This document shows positions 55,920-64,000 of a stretch of 64,000 bases of DNA, piece after piece; position 1 is the first letter of the stretch; each line of letters starts with the position of its first letter. Source of the DNA: Austwickia sp. TVS 96-490-7B (lineage in GTDB: Bacteria; Actinomycetota; Actinomycetes; Actinomycetales; Dermatophilaceae); assembly GCF_019331795.1 (NCBI RefSeq), contig NZ_JAHPZL010000004.1, positions 53,870 through 117,869 of the forward strand, written 5' to 3'. The position numbers and the translations under genes were made by a program. The notes beneath the pieces were generated by a model. It was given only the letters and a program-made list of their open reading frames with translations. It was not told where the DNA came from and ran no database searches.

Positions 55920-57064
55920 GCTGGATCCTCAAGGGTGGCTACGCCGGAGGTGGGTACGCCGGTGACGGGCAACGCGGCTCGCGGGGAGTCCATGGCGGTG
56001 ACAAGTTCGGCGACCCGAACGGTCCCGACAACGGCACCATCGTCATCAACGACGACACCGCGTCGCGACGGGGAGGACAGCGCCGCGTCAAGATAGGTGC
56101 GCAGCGGACCGTTACGGGTGGCGACAGTCCCCCCGAGGTCGAGGTCGTCGTGCAGGTCGGCGGCGCGCCGCCCGGGGGTGCCGTCATCTTCGGCCCAGCC
56201 CAGGGGGCGGTTGTGGTCGTCGACGACCAGCACCCACCCATCACGTCCGGCGTCGGTGAGGAGTTCGCCGAGGTGAACGGTGCGTTCAGGCACCGGAGTG
56301 ATCACAGTAGGAGCCGGGACGAAGCCGAGTGCGCGGTAGCCACGGTCACGGCCGACGAATTCAGCGACGAAGTCGTCCGCTGGCGCGGCGAGCAGGGTCG
56401 CAGGGTCAGCGACTTGGGCCAGCCGTCCGCCCACTTTCAGCACGGCGATCTGGTCGCCCAGACGGATCGCTTCGTCGATGTCATGGGTCACAAACAGGAT
56501 GGTTTTGCGAAGTTCTCGTTGCAGTTCAGACAGGTCAGCTTGGAGTTGGTCGCGTACGACGGGGTCAACGGCGCTAAAAGGTTCATCCATCAGCAGAACT
56601 GGTGGGTCAGCGGCCAGTGCCCGAGCCACACCGACCCGTTGTTGCTGACCGCCGGATAGCTGCGCCGGATATCGACGTGCTAGCGCCGGTTCCAAGCCGA
56701 CACGTTCCAGAAGTTCGTGGGCGCGGACACGAGCCTGTGCTTTCGGCGTACCCAACAGCAGCGGGACGGTCATGACGTTACGTTCGACGGTGAGGTGCGG
56801 GAACAGCCCGCCATGCTGAATGACATAACCGATACCGCGTCGGAGGTGGGCAGTATCCATCGCGGCGACGTCCTCACCGCCAACAAGAATCCGCCCTTCG
56901 GTGGGGGCGATCATGCGGTTGACCATGCGCAGCGAGGTGGTTTTCCCGCATCCGGACGGACCAACCAGCACGGTGACGGTGCCTTCGGGGGCCGATAAGG
57001 TCAGGCCGTCGACGACGGGAGACCCTTCGCCGTATCGTTTGACGACCTGTTCGAAGCGGATCAT
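55916..57064 (-). CDS. OpuC-type ABC ATPase with CBS-like domain
   Basis: A 382-aa protein. Walker A GPSGCGKT, signature LSGGQQQRVG, Walker B LLMDEPFSAVD, H-loop FVTHDIDEA. The C-terminal 130 residues contain a CBS-pair-like region (GWVLVVDDHNRPLGWAED, RRGVVVDDDGAVVGTVRV). CBS modules in OpuA-type importers sense ionic strength. First gene of the operon. Confidence 0.9.
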   Translation of the reverse strand: MIRFEQVVKRYGEGSPVVDGLTLSAPEGTVTVLVGPSGCGKTTSLRMVNRMIAPTEGRILVGGEDVAAMDTAHLRRGIGYVIQHGGLFPHLTVERNVMTVPLLLGTPKAQARVRAHELLERVGLEPALARRYPAQLSGGQQQRVGVARALAADPPVLLMDEPFSAVDPVVRDQLQADLSELQRELRKTILFVTHDIDEAIRLGDQIAVLKVGGRLAQVADPATLLAAPADDFVAEFVGRDRGYRALGFVPAPTVITPVPERTVHLGELLTDAGRDGWVLVVDDHNRPLGWAEDDGTPGRRAADLHDDLDLGGTVATRNGPLRTYLDAALSSPSRRGVVVDDDGAVVGTVRVAELVTAMDSPRAALPVTGVPTSGVATLEDPA

Positions 57065-57095
57065 CCCGCCACGCTAACGGGCCGGACCGACGTCG

Positions 57096-57713
57096 TTACG
57101 CTTTGGCTGCCGATGAAGGCGCGTCGCCCCCCAACCGGGAGACGTCGGTACGCCGAAAACCGACGTGAGCACGACTGGCGGTCGGTCCACGCTGGCCTTG
57201 GTAGTGGTTCCCGGACCGGGATGATCCGTAGGGATGCTCAGCCGGGGAGCTGAGCTGGAAGAAACACAGCTGGCCAATCCGCATCCCCGGCCACAATTTG
57301 ATAGGCAAAGTCGCCACGTTGGACAGCTCCAATGTGACATGGCCGGTGAAGCCTGGATCGACGAATCCGGCAGTGGCGTGCGTGAGTAGCCCCAACCGCC
57401 CCAGACTGGATTTGCCTTCAACACGGGCGGCGACATCGTCGGGCAAAGTGACCTGCTCATAGGTGGACCCCAAGACAAACTCGCCCGGATGCAGCACGAA
57501 TGGTTCATCCGCGTCGACCTCGACGAGTCGGGTCAGTTCAGGCTGGTCCTCCGCCGGATCAATGAACGGATATTTGTGATTGTCGAAGAGGCGAAACAGC
57601 CGGTCCAAACGGACATCGATGCTGGAGGGCTGCACCATCTGAGGGTCATACGGGTGCAAGACGACCCGTCCGGAATCGATCTGGGCGCGGATGTCACGGT
57701 CGGAGAGCAGCAC
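57096..57713 (-). CDS. dcd: dCTP deaminase, bifunctional (dUMP-forming)
   Basis: A 205-aa trimeric enzyme. Catalytic Glu in [20 protein letters not shown] and [12 protein letters not shown] are present. The mycobacterial type makes dUMP directly from dCTP, serving thymidylate synthesis. It lies 31 bp upstream of the osmolyte operon on the same strand, so may be read into it. Confidence 0.93.
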   Translation of the reverse strand: MLLSDRDIRAQIDSGRVVLHPYDPQMVQPSSIDVRLDRLFRLFDNHKYPFIDPAEDQPELTRLVEVDADEPFVLHPGEFVLGSTYEQVTLPDDVAARVEGKSSLGRLGLLTHATAGFVDPGFTGHVTLELSNVATLPIKLWPGMRIGQLCFFQLSSPAEHPYGSSRSGNHYQGQRGPTASRAHVGFRRTDVSRLGGDAPSSAAKA

Positions 57714-57849
57714 CAGTCGAGACTAACGTCCTCATCCAGTGTCCCTGCGTGCCTGGCACTCGCCTGGCTGGGTTAGACTGTCACACAGCTTCGGGCCTTC
57801 CGGCACCTCAAAGGACACTTTGAGTCACGTTTGCGCAGGTCAAAGCAGT

Positions 57850-57923
57850 GCGAGTGTAGTTCAATGGTAGAACATCAGCTTCCCAAGCTGAACACGCGGG
57901 TTCGATTCCCGTCACTCGCTCCA
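57850..57923 (+). tRNA. tRNA-Gly(CCC)
   Basis: Acceptor GCGAGTG/CACTCGC, D-loop GTTCAATGGTAGAAC, anticodon CCC in TTCCCAA, T-loop GGTTCGATTCC; CCA encoded. Confidence 0.96.
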
Positions 57924-57927
57924 CCAA

Positions 57928-57961
57928 GAGAGCCACGGTCGACACCGTGGCTCTCTTTTTT
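57928..57961 (+). terminator. Intrinsic terminator of tRNA-Gly
   Basis: GAGAGCCACGGT (57928-57939) pairs perfectly with ACCGTGGCTCTC (57944-57955), then TTTTTT. Confidence 0.93.
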
Positions 57962-58088
57962 GATCTTCAAGGATGGGCGCTCCACCTCTGCCACGATAGG
58001 GACAGACGAACCCGCGAGAGCCTCCGCCACAACAGGTACGACGCCGTTCGCTGGTCCCTGTCGGTACGTCGACCAACTGCTGGGACCC

Positions 58089-58290
58089 GCGAAACACCGG
58101 GGACCAAACCCGCCCACGGGCGACATTCCACCCACAAAACCCGCCCACGGGCGCATCCCCGCCGTAAAACCGCAGGACAACACCCACAAAATCCGCCCGC
58201 GGGCGCATCCCATCCAAAAAAACCCGCCCACGGGCGACATTCCATCCACAAAACCCCACGTCACTACACCCAAAACCCGCCCACGGGCGA
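58089..58290. repeat. Palindrome array B1
   Basis: It begins GCGAAACACCGGGGACCAAA, identical to the start of B2 at 60441. Palindromes CGCCCNNGGGCG stand at 58111, 58142, 58194, 58225 and 58278 (centres AC, AC, GC, AC, AC). Spacers are of two types: ACATTCCACCCACAAAACC and the longer CATCCCCGCCGTAAAACCGC + AGGACAACACCCACAAAA. Confidence 0.85.
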
Positions 58291-58323
58291 CACCTTCTTA
58301 GACCGACGAGGAGCGAGGTGACG

Positions 58324-59142
58324 ATGCATCCCGTAGAACGACTTCATTCCGTGATATGGCGGGCGTGGCCTGGACTTTTTCAGGAGCGGCTTGGCGATTG
58401 GGTCATTCGCATCGGCCAAGGCTTCACTCAGCGGGCTAACAGCGCGCTACCGATAGGAGACCCAGGACTTCCCCTGGATCAGGCAGTTGCGAGGGTTGAG
58501 GAGATATACCATCACCAAGGGCTAACCCCGTCATTCCAGATCCCTTTTAACATCACCATGTCACAGTCCGCCGATTCGATGACATCAGAAGGAACCAAAA
58601 TCTTAGGGTTATGGGAAAAATTCTCACCGCCAGCATCACAAAAGCCACTCGATCTGGTTCTCACTGAACGCCACTATGAAAAATCAACCCCAGTCATCAT
58701 ACAAACATTGAAGCCAGAGATTGATATTGACCCCCCTGCATGGCCTTCCGGATTCACTGCCGAATGGACAAGGACCCCAACCGCAGGATGGATCAGTCGA
58801 TCAAAACCTCAGTTTCATACACATCCCTACGCATTGGCGGTCACCACGGCGCATCCTGCGATCTACCTCACACTCTGGCGTGGGCATCACGCCGTAGGGC
58901 ATGGAAGAATAAGTATCATTGACGATTGGTACAACATCTCAGATCTTGAAGTAGCACCACATCTTCGAGGACGCGGCTTAGGGCAATCTATGCTGCGATT
59001 TCTCGCGCATCTAGGTGGACATAACGGCACCAATTTCGGCATCCTGCAAGTCGAAGCCTCTAATGTCCGTGCAGCAAGGTTATACCGGTCACTTGGCTGG
59101 CAAGACCAAGGTGGATATTATTTTCGCTCCCTAGATGCATAG
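58324..59142 (+). CDS. GNAT family N-acetyltransferase
   Basis: A 272-aa protein. The C-terminal 110 residues form a GNAT domain: DLEVAPHLRGRGLGQSMLRFL (acetyl-CoA P-loop RGRGLG) and VEASNVRAARLYRSLGW. The N-terminal half is an extra domain of unknown type (WRAWPGLFQERLGDWVIR). Base composition is clearly AT-richer than its neighbours, so probably acquired. ATG 58324 with GAGG five bases upstream. Confidence 0.8.
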   Translation: MHPVERLHSVIWRAWPGLFQERLGDWVIRIGQGFTQRANSALPIGDPGLPLDQAVARVEEIYHHQGLTPSFQIPFNITMSQSADSMTSEGTKILGLWEKFSPPASQKPLDLVLTERHYEKSTPVIIQTLKPEIDIDPPAWPSGFTAEWTRTPTAGWISRSKPQFHTHPYALAVTTAHPAIYLTLWRGHHAVGHGRISIIDDWYNISDLEVAPHLRGRGLGQSMLRFLAHLGGHNGTNFGILQVEASNVRAARLYRSLGWQDQGGYYFRSLDA

Positions 59143-59199
59143 TTGCCTCCAGGGTGACATCAGCTGCGCTAGTCATCGCTAAGAAAGCTCAAAGCAAGG

Positions 59200-59487
59200 A
59201 ATATCCGCCACCCCCTCCACCGATTATTCTACGTCGGCTCCGACTCATTTAATGACACTATGGGCGACCGGGCAGGAAAGTACAGGACAGCTGTAATCAC
59301 GGTCCAAGTGGCCGATAGCAATGCCCTTACTGTGGTGGTTGAAGACTCGATGACCACGACATCAGGAGTACCTACCACGATTGTCGCCCTCACGAACGAC
59401 TGCGACTTCAATGGTCACACTATGTGTCGACCCCCAGCCTCGGCGCTTCCACTGCTGGAGGCAGGGTGGTGGCAAACCCGGACGTGA
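59200..59487 (+). pseudogene. Fragment of Ig-like (Big_9) surface protein
   Basis: The open frame reads GSDSFNDTMGDRAG, then VEDSMTTTSGVPTTIVALTND: the end of one and start of another Big_9 (VDP/'DDSATTTAGTPVTVDVLAND'-like) domain. It has no signal or start of its own and ends at a stop before the MITE-like element. Likely a decayed piece of a large adhesin. Confidence 0.5.
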
Positions 59488-59512
59488 TACTCGCTGAGTG
59501 AATTGTCATGAT

Positions 59513-59631
59513 CTAGGGGCGCTATTCACGAGGGGTTTACCCCCTTGAGGAGAGTCAGGAAACCTACAGGTCACAGGCCCTTTCAGCGGGTGGGCCCTCT
59601 GACGTCTAATCGCTCGTGAATAACGCCCTAG
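59513..59631. mobile_element. MITE-like 119-bp element
   Basis: Terminal inverted repeats CTAGGGGCGCTATTCACGAG (59513-59532) and CTCGTGAATAACGCCCTAG (59613-59631) match with one mismatch and one gap. The interior has two small stem-loops (GGGGTTTACCCC; AGGCCC...GGGCCCT). It contains no ORF and sits between two surface-protein fragments. Confidence 0.55.
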
Positions 59632-59651
59632 GTTCACATTGACATATCCCC

Positions 59652-60230
59652 GTGGGGGATCTGCTGTGGTCAACGGTCAGCTCCTTCTTCCCACCGACAT
59701 TCAGATCCCCGGGTTCACCGAACCAGCCTCCAGCAGTCGATCCCACTCCAGAAAGAGAGGTTGTCACGTTAATCATTCCTATGCTACGGCCAATGCTGGA
59801 GGTGCGTAACACTGCAGATTCTCCGACCTTCCATATTGGTCACCCATTGCCCTACATTCACCAAGTCATCACTAAGAGCAATGTCAGTGTCCGACAGACC
59901 GATGTGATAGATACGATGCCTGACCTGTCAGCGCTGGGAGGCACCAAGCACGACTCTGACGTTGCCCTAAAGAATCTCACCTCAATTCCGGGTAACTTGA
60001 GCTTCACTGCCAGATATGTCCCGACCGGGACTGACTGTGAAAGTGGCTTAATCACCACTACGGCGAGCGCTCACCAGCCGGCGCCAGGGGTGTTGGCCAC
60101 GACGGAGGTTTGGGCTGGTGCTGGTCCGGTGCCTCTGACGCAGATCTCAGTTGTCCCGATGGCATGCCGTGGCACTGACCGTGACGGGGATGCGTGTGAC
60201 TTAATGTGGAGCGTGGATTGTCGGGATTAG
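59652..60230 (+). pseudogene. Fragment of DUF11-type surface protein
   Basis: The frame, opened by GTG, contains LEVRNTADSPTFHIGHPLPY, DTMPDLSALGG and LITTTASAH, the pattern of a DUF11 (TVxNTADxPTxxVG...ITNTASA) adhesin repeat. It lacks a signal peptide and is in a different frame from the Big_9 piece. I treat it as part of the same broken gene, although a small intact gene cannot be excluded. Confidence 0.45.
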
Positions 60231-60440
60231 TCGACGACGTCCCCCATGGAGGATGAGATGAACGACCGTTGACGGGCCAAGAGCAAAGGCACGGCGGTCG
60301 CATGTATGGTCAGGTCAATAACAGGTTGTGCGGATTCTGCGCTGTCGTTGGCGACCTAAGTTGAGATAGTCAAGGACGTCCGGCTGGATTCCTGTGAGGC
60401 GAGCAAGGGTCCGGCATCCGCGCGGTGTTTCGTGGATACG

Positions 60441-60725
60441 CGAAACACCGGGGACCAAACCCGCCCGCGGGCGACATTGCATCCACAAAACCGCAGGACA
60501 ACACCCAAAAAACCCGCCCACGGGGGCATCCCCGCCGTAAAACCCCAGGACAACTCCCACAAAACCCGCCCACGGGCGCATCCCCGCCGTAAAACCGCAG
60601 GACAACACCCACAAAACCCGCCCACGGGCGCATCCCCGCCGTAAAACCGCAGGACAACACCCACAAAACCCGCCCACGGGCGACATTCCATCCACAAAAC
60701 CCGCCCGCGGGCGGGTTTTGGATGT
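60441..60725. repeat. Palindrome array B2 (52-bp period)
   Basis: Six palindromes of the CGCCCNNGGGCG family stand at 60463, 60516 (last bases changed), 60568, 60620, 60672 and 60703. Four are exactly 52 bp apart. The unit is AAAACCCGCCCACGGGCGCA + TCCCCGCCGTAAAACCGCAG + GACAACACCCAC. A 9-bp stem (GGTGTTTCG/CGAAACACC, 60425-60450) precedes the array. Confidence 0.9.
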
Positions 60726-60757
60726 GGGTTGGGACGAGAAGCGGATCATCCCACTGG

Positions 60758-62845
60758 TCAGTCAGACATCGCTCGGCCTTGTGGCAAGGTCAATTCGACG
60801 GTCGCGCCGCCCCATGCGTTGCGGTACGCCGTGATCTGCCCGTGGTGCCGGGTCACGATGGTCCGGCACAGTGCGAGCCCTAGGCCGGTGCCTTCTCGCA
60901 TCGCGGTGCCATGGGAGGTTCGACCGAATGGCGCAAATACTGTTTCAGCGTCCTTGGCGTCGAGACCGATCCCTTTGTCTTCGACGTAAATCCGCACCCA
61001 GCCTGCTGGGTCGTCGTGGACGGCGCGGATCCGCACGTAGGGGTCTTCACCGTCGCGGGCGTATTTCACGGCGTTGCCGATGAGGTTGGCGAAGAGTTGT
61101 CTCAGCAGGGTCCGATCTGCTTGGACCCAGGCGTCAGCGAGGACATCGACTCGGGGACCGCGTGGGCCCCGCAGGTTCACTGCCGCGACTTCTCGGATCA
61201 CCGCGCCTAGGTCGAGTTCTTCGACGCGGAGCACTCCTTCCCGACCCACCGTGTATGCCAGGTAATCGTCGATGACTTGTCTCATCCGTCGTCCGGCTTG
61301 CCGGGCCCGTGCTAACGGTTCGCGGGCTGCGGCGGGGTCGCCGTCGTCGACGTCCATCGCTGCTGATTCCAGCCACAGCGATACGGCGCCCAACGGGTTA
61401 CGCAGGTCGTGGGCGACGACCCCGGCGAAGGTTTCTAATTCTTGTCGGCGCTGCCTGCTGGCGGTGACATCTTTGAGGAGGACCACCTGGTGGGCGTCCA
61501 GGGATTGCGGGGTGCGTGTCAAGGCCCGAGTGTGCACGGCCAAGGTGCGCCAGCCGCCAGCTCCGTCTGCGGTGGCCACTTCAGCGTCGAGGGCAGAGCC
61601 GTCAGGGGCCAAGGTGAGATCACCGTGATCTGTTGACGGCGCTCGCTGGAGGGGTGGCTGTTCCAGAGCGGTGATCTGTGCGTCGTTGAGGTCGGTGCCG
61701 TGGCTGCCGCGGACGTCGTACCGGCGTACCCATCCGGCGCTGGCATCCACACCGTGGCGGGGGGCTCCGAGGAGGGCACGCGCGGCAGGGTTGGACGAGA
61801 CCACTCGGCCATGCCGGTCGGTGAGCAGGACCCCGTCGGTCATCGAGGAGACCACCACGTCGAGGATTGCACTCTGTGCTGCTGCTTGTCTGGTGGCGGC
61901 GAGCCCTTGGGTTTGGGTGTGGGCGTGACGTTCCCGGAACATGACGAGGGATACGCCGAGCATGGCGATGGCCATCGCTGTCACGGACAGCACGAGGAAC
62001 CGGACGGCTTCTTCCAGGGACGACCCTTGCGGTTGGGATAGGCCGCCTAAGAGGGCGCCAATCATGACGAGCGCGATACATGCGATCCGGGGGGTCATCG
62101 TCACCCCAACCCACAGGGCTGGCAGCAGCATCAGCCAGGACAGTGGCAGCTCAGGGAAGCTCATCGCGAGGTGGATGCAGATCACTGACCCGACGAGGGC
62201 GACGGGCTGCCAGGTGGGAAAACGGACCGTCGTGTAGGTCTCCACGGGGGAGAGCAGGACGAAGCCGAGGAGTCCGCCGTATTCCAACGGGAGCATCCAC
62301 ACTGTCCCCCACCAGGCAAGGTCGGCGGTGGAGGCAGGCAACCATGCTGCGACGCCGGGCATGGCTCCGCCCAGCACTGCCGGGATCGATGAGACAAACA
62401 CCAACCCGGTGAAGACGCAGACGTCGGCGGGTGTGTGCGGGAACCATCCGGGTTCGGCCCGCCACACCCGATATGCGAGGAGCAGCGCGAGGACACCGAA
62501 CACATTCCAGCTCGCGACCCGGGCGACTTCGACTGGGTCGTGTCCGCAGATGAGCCCGGCGATGAGAACGATGAGCCAGGCCAGCGCGGAGATCCCGAGG
62601 AGCGTGCTGGTCGGGTTGGTGGTGCGGGTCTGCGGTGAATCATCACGGCCATACCACGACGCTTGACCGGGCCACAGCACGGTGAAGAGAGCGGCCGTGG
62701 CGACATGTGTGGGCCATGCCGCGGCCTGTCCCCCGTGGTGCTCGACGGTGAGGAAGCCGGCGACGACCACGAACCCGTAAGCGGTGTATGCGACAAGCGC
62801 CTGCGGGGTAGGTGCAGCAGGCCGGTACGTGCGCTGGCCCGTCAT
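60758..62845 (-). CDS. Sensor histidine kinase with MASE-like N-terminus and PAS domain
   Basis: A 695-aa protein. About eight to nine membrane helices (residues ~10-285), then a PAS domain (SSMTDGVLLTDRHGRVVSSNPAARALLG). The H-box is VVAHDLRNPLGAVSLW, with the phospho-acceptor His. The ATPase boxes are LIGNAVKYA, VEDKGIGLD, APFGRTSHG and GTGLGLALC. All catalytic residues look intact. Its start codon overlaps the stop of the neighbouring kinase (ATGA). Confidence 0.88.
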   Translation of the reverse strand: MTGQRTYRPAAPTPQALVAYTAYGFVVVAGFLTVEHHGGQAAAWPTHVATAALFTVLWPGQASWYGRDDSPQTRTTNPTSTLLGISALAWLIVLIAGLICGHDPVEVARVASWNVFGVLALLLAYRVWRAEPGWFPHTPADVCVFTGLVFVSSIPAVLGGAMPGVAAWLPASTADLAWWGTVWMLPLEYGGLLGFVLLSPVETYTTVRFPTWQPVALVGSVICIHLAMSFPELPLSWLMLLPALWVGVTMTPRIACIALVMIGALLGGLSQPQGSSLEEAVRFLVLSVTAMAIAMLGVSLVMFRERHAHTQTQGLAATRQAAAQSAILDVVVSSMTDGVLLTDRHGRVVSSNPAARALLGAPRHGVDASAGWVRRYDVRGSHGTDLNDAQITALEQPPLQRAPSTDHGDLTLAPDGSALDAEVATADGAGGWRTLAVHTRALTRTPQSLDAHQVVLLKDVTASRQRRQELETFAGVVAHDLRNPLGAVSLWLESAAMDVDDGDPAAAREPLARARQAGRRMRQVIDDYLAYTVGREGVLRVEELDLGAVIREVAAVNLRGPRGPRVDVLADAWVQADRTLLRQLFANLIGNAVKYARDGEDPYVRIRAVHDDPAGWVRIYVEDKGIGLDAKDAETVFAPFGRTSHGTAMREGTGLGLALCRTIVTRHHGQITAYRNAWGGATVELTLPQGRAMSD

Positions 62846-64000
62846 GGCACCTCCTGCGGAGCAGCGGGCAGGGTAAACCGGATGGAGGTGCTGCCCGCAG
62901 TGGTGTGTGTGTCGAAGCTGCCGCCGTATCTGCTGACGATCGCTTCGCACAGCGACAGTCCTAGCCCACTGGTCACCGACGCAGCGTGCAGGACCCGGTC
63001 AGGAGGTGCACTGTCAGAGGCGACGGTGACGACGGACCAGCCGGGTTCGCCGTCGTCACTGCGCACCCGTACGGCGACGTCCTGCGGAGTGTCATGTCCA
63101 GCGACCACTTCGCCGATGGCATAGGCGATGAGCTGATGCGCGAGGTGGTCAGCGACTCGCAGGATGTGGTCGGCCTGTAGGTCTACGGCTGGAACGATCC
63201 CGCCGGTGGCGGCCATACCGTCGACAACATCTCGCACGACGTCGGCAACGGCCACGTTGTGGGCGGGCACGGGGTCAGTGGATCCGACTGCGCGGACCAG
63301 ATATTGCTGGATGGCGTCTTTCATTTCTTGGACGAATTCCACCCCGTGCGGCAGATCAGCGCTGAGGTCGGCCGTGGCGCTGGCCGTGGCGGTGGTGGCC
63401 TCAACAAGACGGCCATCCATCTGGTCAATCCAGGCATCCAACCGGTCCAGGGGGCTTTTCAGATCGACAGCCACTGACGCAGCGAACCATTCAAGTTCTC
63501 GTTGACGTCCGTGATCGTCGGTGACATCACGCAGCAGTAGCAACGTGGGTGCCCCCTCGGTGGAGTCAACTCGCCGGGCAGTGACGACCAGTCGTTTTCC
63601 GGTGAGTCCGGCGATCACGTCCACGGTGGGGCGTTGCCCGGGGGCAGGGTCGATGAGATCCATGAGCCGCGCCTCATCCCATCGTCCCTGGTCAGCGACC
63701 GGTCGCAGCTGCACAGCCCGGCACCATCCCACGTCAAGATGGTCGGATAGGGGCACACCGATCAGTCGGTGCACCGCAGCGTTACTGACCTGCACGACGC
63801 CCTCCCGATCGATGAGGACCACCGCATCGGTCATCGATTCCAAGACAGCGGTCAGCATCGCTTCACGGGCTGCTTCCCCGGCGGCACGCGCATCGGTGTG
63901 CGCCGTGGTCGCCGCTGATTGTTCCCGCAGGATCAGCAGCATCAACGTCACTGACGTCGTAAAAGCGATCAGTAAATCCACCACAGCCTGTGGCATCACC
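62842..64000 (-). CDS. Pseudo-histidine kinase (partial; N-terminus outside window)
   Basis: 385 residues to the window edge. One membrane helix, then a PAS domain (ESMTDAVVLIDREGVVQVSNAAVHRLIG) clearly paralogous to the next gene. The H-box region reads SVAVDLKSPLD where the paralogue has VVAHDLRNPLG, so the phospho-acceptor His is Val. N- and G1-box signatures are not recognisable; only GLGLSLCEAIVSRYGG remains. It may act as a regulatory partner of the intact kinase with which it overlaps (ATGA). Confidence 0.8.
   Translation of the reverse strand, partial: VMPQAVVDLLIAFTTSVTLMLLILREQSAATTAHTDARAAGEAAREAMLTAVLESMTDAVVLIDREGVVQVSNAAVHRLIGVPLSDHLDVGWCRAVQLRPVADQGRWDEARLMDLIDPAPGQRPTVDVIAGLTGKRLVVTARRVDSTEGAPTLLLLRDVTDDHGRQRELEWFAASVAVDLKSPLDRLDAWIDQMDGRLVEATTATASATADLSADLPHGVEFVQEMKDAIQQYLVRAVGSTDPVPAHNVAVADVVRDVVDGMAATGGIVPAVDLQADHILRVADHLAHQLIAYAIGEVVAGHDTPQDVAVRVRSDDGEPGWSVVTVASDSAPPDRVLHAASVTSGLGLSLCEAIVSRYGGSFDTHTTAGSTSIRFTLPAAPQEVP

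Larger units (their letters stand above)
58089..60440. mobile_element. Candidate tRNA-Gly-proximal cassette bounded by arrays
   Basis: The segment between array B1 and array B2 carries a GNAT gene of atypical (AT-rich) composition and broken surface-protein fragments with a MITE-like insert. Boundaries on both sides are the same repeat family. No recombinase is visible. Inference from layout only. Confidence 0.3.

Noticed and set aside
59513-59631. Integron attC site
   Set aside because: The imperfect palindrome lacks the GTTRRRY/RYYYAAC core boxes and there is no integron integrase; a MITE-like element fits better.
60315-60749. Open frames across the palindrome arrays (also near 14641-14979, 17052-17294, 57875-58301)
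   Set aside because: The same DNA repeat is open in several frames on both strands, the peptides do not keep one frame between arrays, and there are no ribosome binding sites. Low-complexity repeat artefacts.

Overview
The window is GC-rich, gene-dense actinobacterial chromosome. A Mycobacterium-like bifunctional Dcd, a GTP-dependent PEPCK, cysK-cysE, a cobalamin riboswitch, leaderless or GTG starts and many ATGA-coupled operons fit Actinomycetota. I would guess Micrococcales (Dermatophilaceae-like), but no rRNA or other marker here fixes the genus.

Layout. 1-9000: end of a secreted Gly-rich protein behind a DtxR/IdeR-type iron box; a B12 riboswitch in front of ornithine aminotransferase; a PadR/HAAS membrane pair; a CPBP protease; a PH-domain pair; a VOC protein; a cationic amino-acid permease. 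9000-14300: a hairpin-rich gap, a 993-aa secreted repeat protein, a 62-aa ORF and an RDD membrane protein. 14444-17290: tRNA-Arg followed by a cassette (epimerase plus decayed DNA) bounded by direct repeats and palindrome arrays. 17900-30400: pckG; an Hsp90-TPR pair; a GT87 mannosyltransferase; a two-component system; a secreted beta-propeller-like protein; a tandem repeat; tRNA-Ser(GCT). 30800-42000: cold-shock protein; LacI regulator; a CsoR/CstR-type regulator fused by overlap to a beta-lactamase-like lipoprotein; tRNA-Ser(TGA); zinc-ribbon protein; nudC; a large LuxR regulator; cysE-cysK. 42176-57700: a big Fe-S oxidoreductase; a SnoaL-like protein; a TetR-controlled heterodimeric ABC exporter; oleate hydratase; a TetR regulator; an OpuC-type osmolyte importer; dcd. 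57850-60725: tRNA-Gly followed by a second cassette (GNAT enzyme plus fragments of a surface protein) bounded by arrays of the same palindrome family. 60758-64000: two tandem sensor kinases, the second lacking the phospho-acceptor His.

Most unusual: the two tRNA-proximal cassettes. Each lies just downstream of a tRNA terminator and is flanked on both sides by arrays built from the palindrome CGCCCNNGGGCG (about 20 copies in four arrays, centre AC, AT or GC). In one array the period is exactly 52 bp. The cargo is AT-richer, decayed or accessory. I saw no recombinase gene within them.

Other regulatory points of interest are a B12 riboswitch with a Shine-Dalgarno-sequestering helix in front of rocD, an iron box six bases upstream of a secreted protein, and a TetR operator that overlaps a promoter of a probably leaderless operon. 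All calls come from reading the sequence; no database search was possible.
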